A DNA stretch of 64,000 nucleotides from NCBI RefSeq assembly GCF_014648495.1, contig NZ_BMRF01000001.1, forward strand, positions 62,001-126,000. The letters run 5' to 3'. This DNA is from Actinomadura cremea (GTDB taxonomy: Bacteria; Actinomycetota; Actinomycetes; Streptosporangiales; Streptosporangiaceae). Positions within the stretch are counted from its first letter, which is position 1. Each line of letters opens with the position of its first letter. The position numbers and the translations under genes were made by a program. Under the pieces are notes generated by a model, which saw only the letters and a program-made list of their open reading frames with translations, ran no database searches and was not told where the DNA came from. Shown here one piece after another: positions 63,747 through 64,000 of this stretch.

Positions 63747-64000
63747 TCAGGCCTTGGCGCGCTGCTGCTTGAGGCGGAGTTCCTCCTTGCGGACTTCGGC
63801 TTGGACGGCTTGCTCGCGTTCCAGCCAGTCGGGCCTTTCGGCCTTCAGGTTCTCGATCTCGGCCGTGGTGAGGGGGCCCGTGATGCCGGCGCGGGCCAGA
63901 CCTGAGACGGAGACGCGGAGCTTTGCGGCGACGACCTGGCGGGGGTGGGGACCTTCACGGCGCAGGTTCGCCAGCCACGTGGGCGGGTCGGCTTGGAGCG
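63747..64000 (-). CDS. DUF5997 family protein, partial (5' end beyond the window)
   Basis: The stop is at 63747-63749; the frame is open to the right edge. The 83 visible residues are typical of DUF5997: LQADPPTWLANLRREGPHPR, QVVAAKLRVSVSGLARAGIT, PLTTAEIENLKAERPDWLER, EQAVQAEVRKEELRLKQQRA. An HTH-like helix is visible (VVAAKLRVSVSGLARAGI). Conserved in actinomycetes, function unknown. Confidence 0.85.
   Translation of the reverse strand, partial: LQADPPTWLANLRREGPHPRQVVAAKLRVSVSGLARAGITGPLTTAEIENLKAERPDWLEREQAVQAEVRKEELRLKQQRAKA

Overview
The window is high-G+C DNA with codon-position bias, short SD sites and frequent leaderless-looking starts typical of an actinomycete. Family content (LuxR regulator with an ATPase domain, TIGR03086, DUF5997, MerR next to a cold-shock gene, NB-ARC/TPR regulators, YccF) fits the Streptosporangiales/Actinomadura type of genome, but no rRNA or complete housekeeping operon is present to fix the genus. 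It is an accessory, heavily rearranged region: roughly half of the recognisable genes are truncated, frameshifted or IS-derived.

Left part (about 0.26-14.9 kb): a defence island. Three overlapping + strand genes (954-959 aa, 366 aa and a 1875 aa DEAH helicase with a C-terminal DUF1998 region, DruE-like) are followed, after a decayed oxidoreductase and several strong hairpins, by a convergent two-gene unit: a GHKL (Hsp90/MutL/MORC-type) ATPase overlapping a DUF4338/DruA-like protein. I read this as a Druantia-like anti-phage locus in an unusual combination with a GHKL ATPase. From 15 to 24 kb there are remnants of IS66, IS630 and IS1380, a tightly overlapping three-gene unit ending in a membrane-anchored pentapeptide-repeat protein, a lower-G+C two-gene cassette whose first product carries a PD-(D/E)XK nuclease motif, and an orphan Phd/YefM-type antitoxin with a TGTACA operator.

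Middle (about 23.9-34.2 kb): three 62-bp direct repeats are the 3' half of a tRNA-Lys(TTT) gene, so this is a tandem array of integrative elements at a tRNA-Lys attachment site. The right-hand element carries a complete tyrosine integrase next to its end and a cargo of TPR, DUF4241, barstar-domain and SUKH-like genes, that is, families known as immunity or accessory proteins of polymorphic toxin systems. Beyond it lie a frameshifted IPT/TIG fragment, an ABC ATPase stub, and an RHS toxin C-terminus cut by a complete IS3-family element, beside a small membrane protein that might be its immunity partner.

Right part (about 38.7-64 kb): ordinary soil-actinomycete genes (SnoaL-like, MmyB-type regulator divergent from an LLM flavin oxidoreductase, DUF6924, LuxR regulator plus cupin, DUF1330, phosphodiesterase, MerR plus CspA, WYL regulator divergent from an epoxide hydrolase, TIGR03086, DUF5997) interleaved with a gene graveyard: an NB-ARC/TPR regulator broken several times, transposase pieces, an internally deleted IS with intact terminal repeats, and decayed copies, partly in the same order, of the 28-34 kb cargo (at 42.3, 57.0-57.9 and 60.7-61.9 kb).
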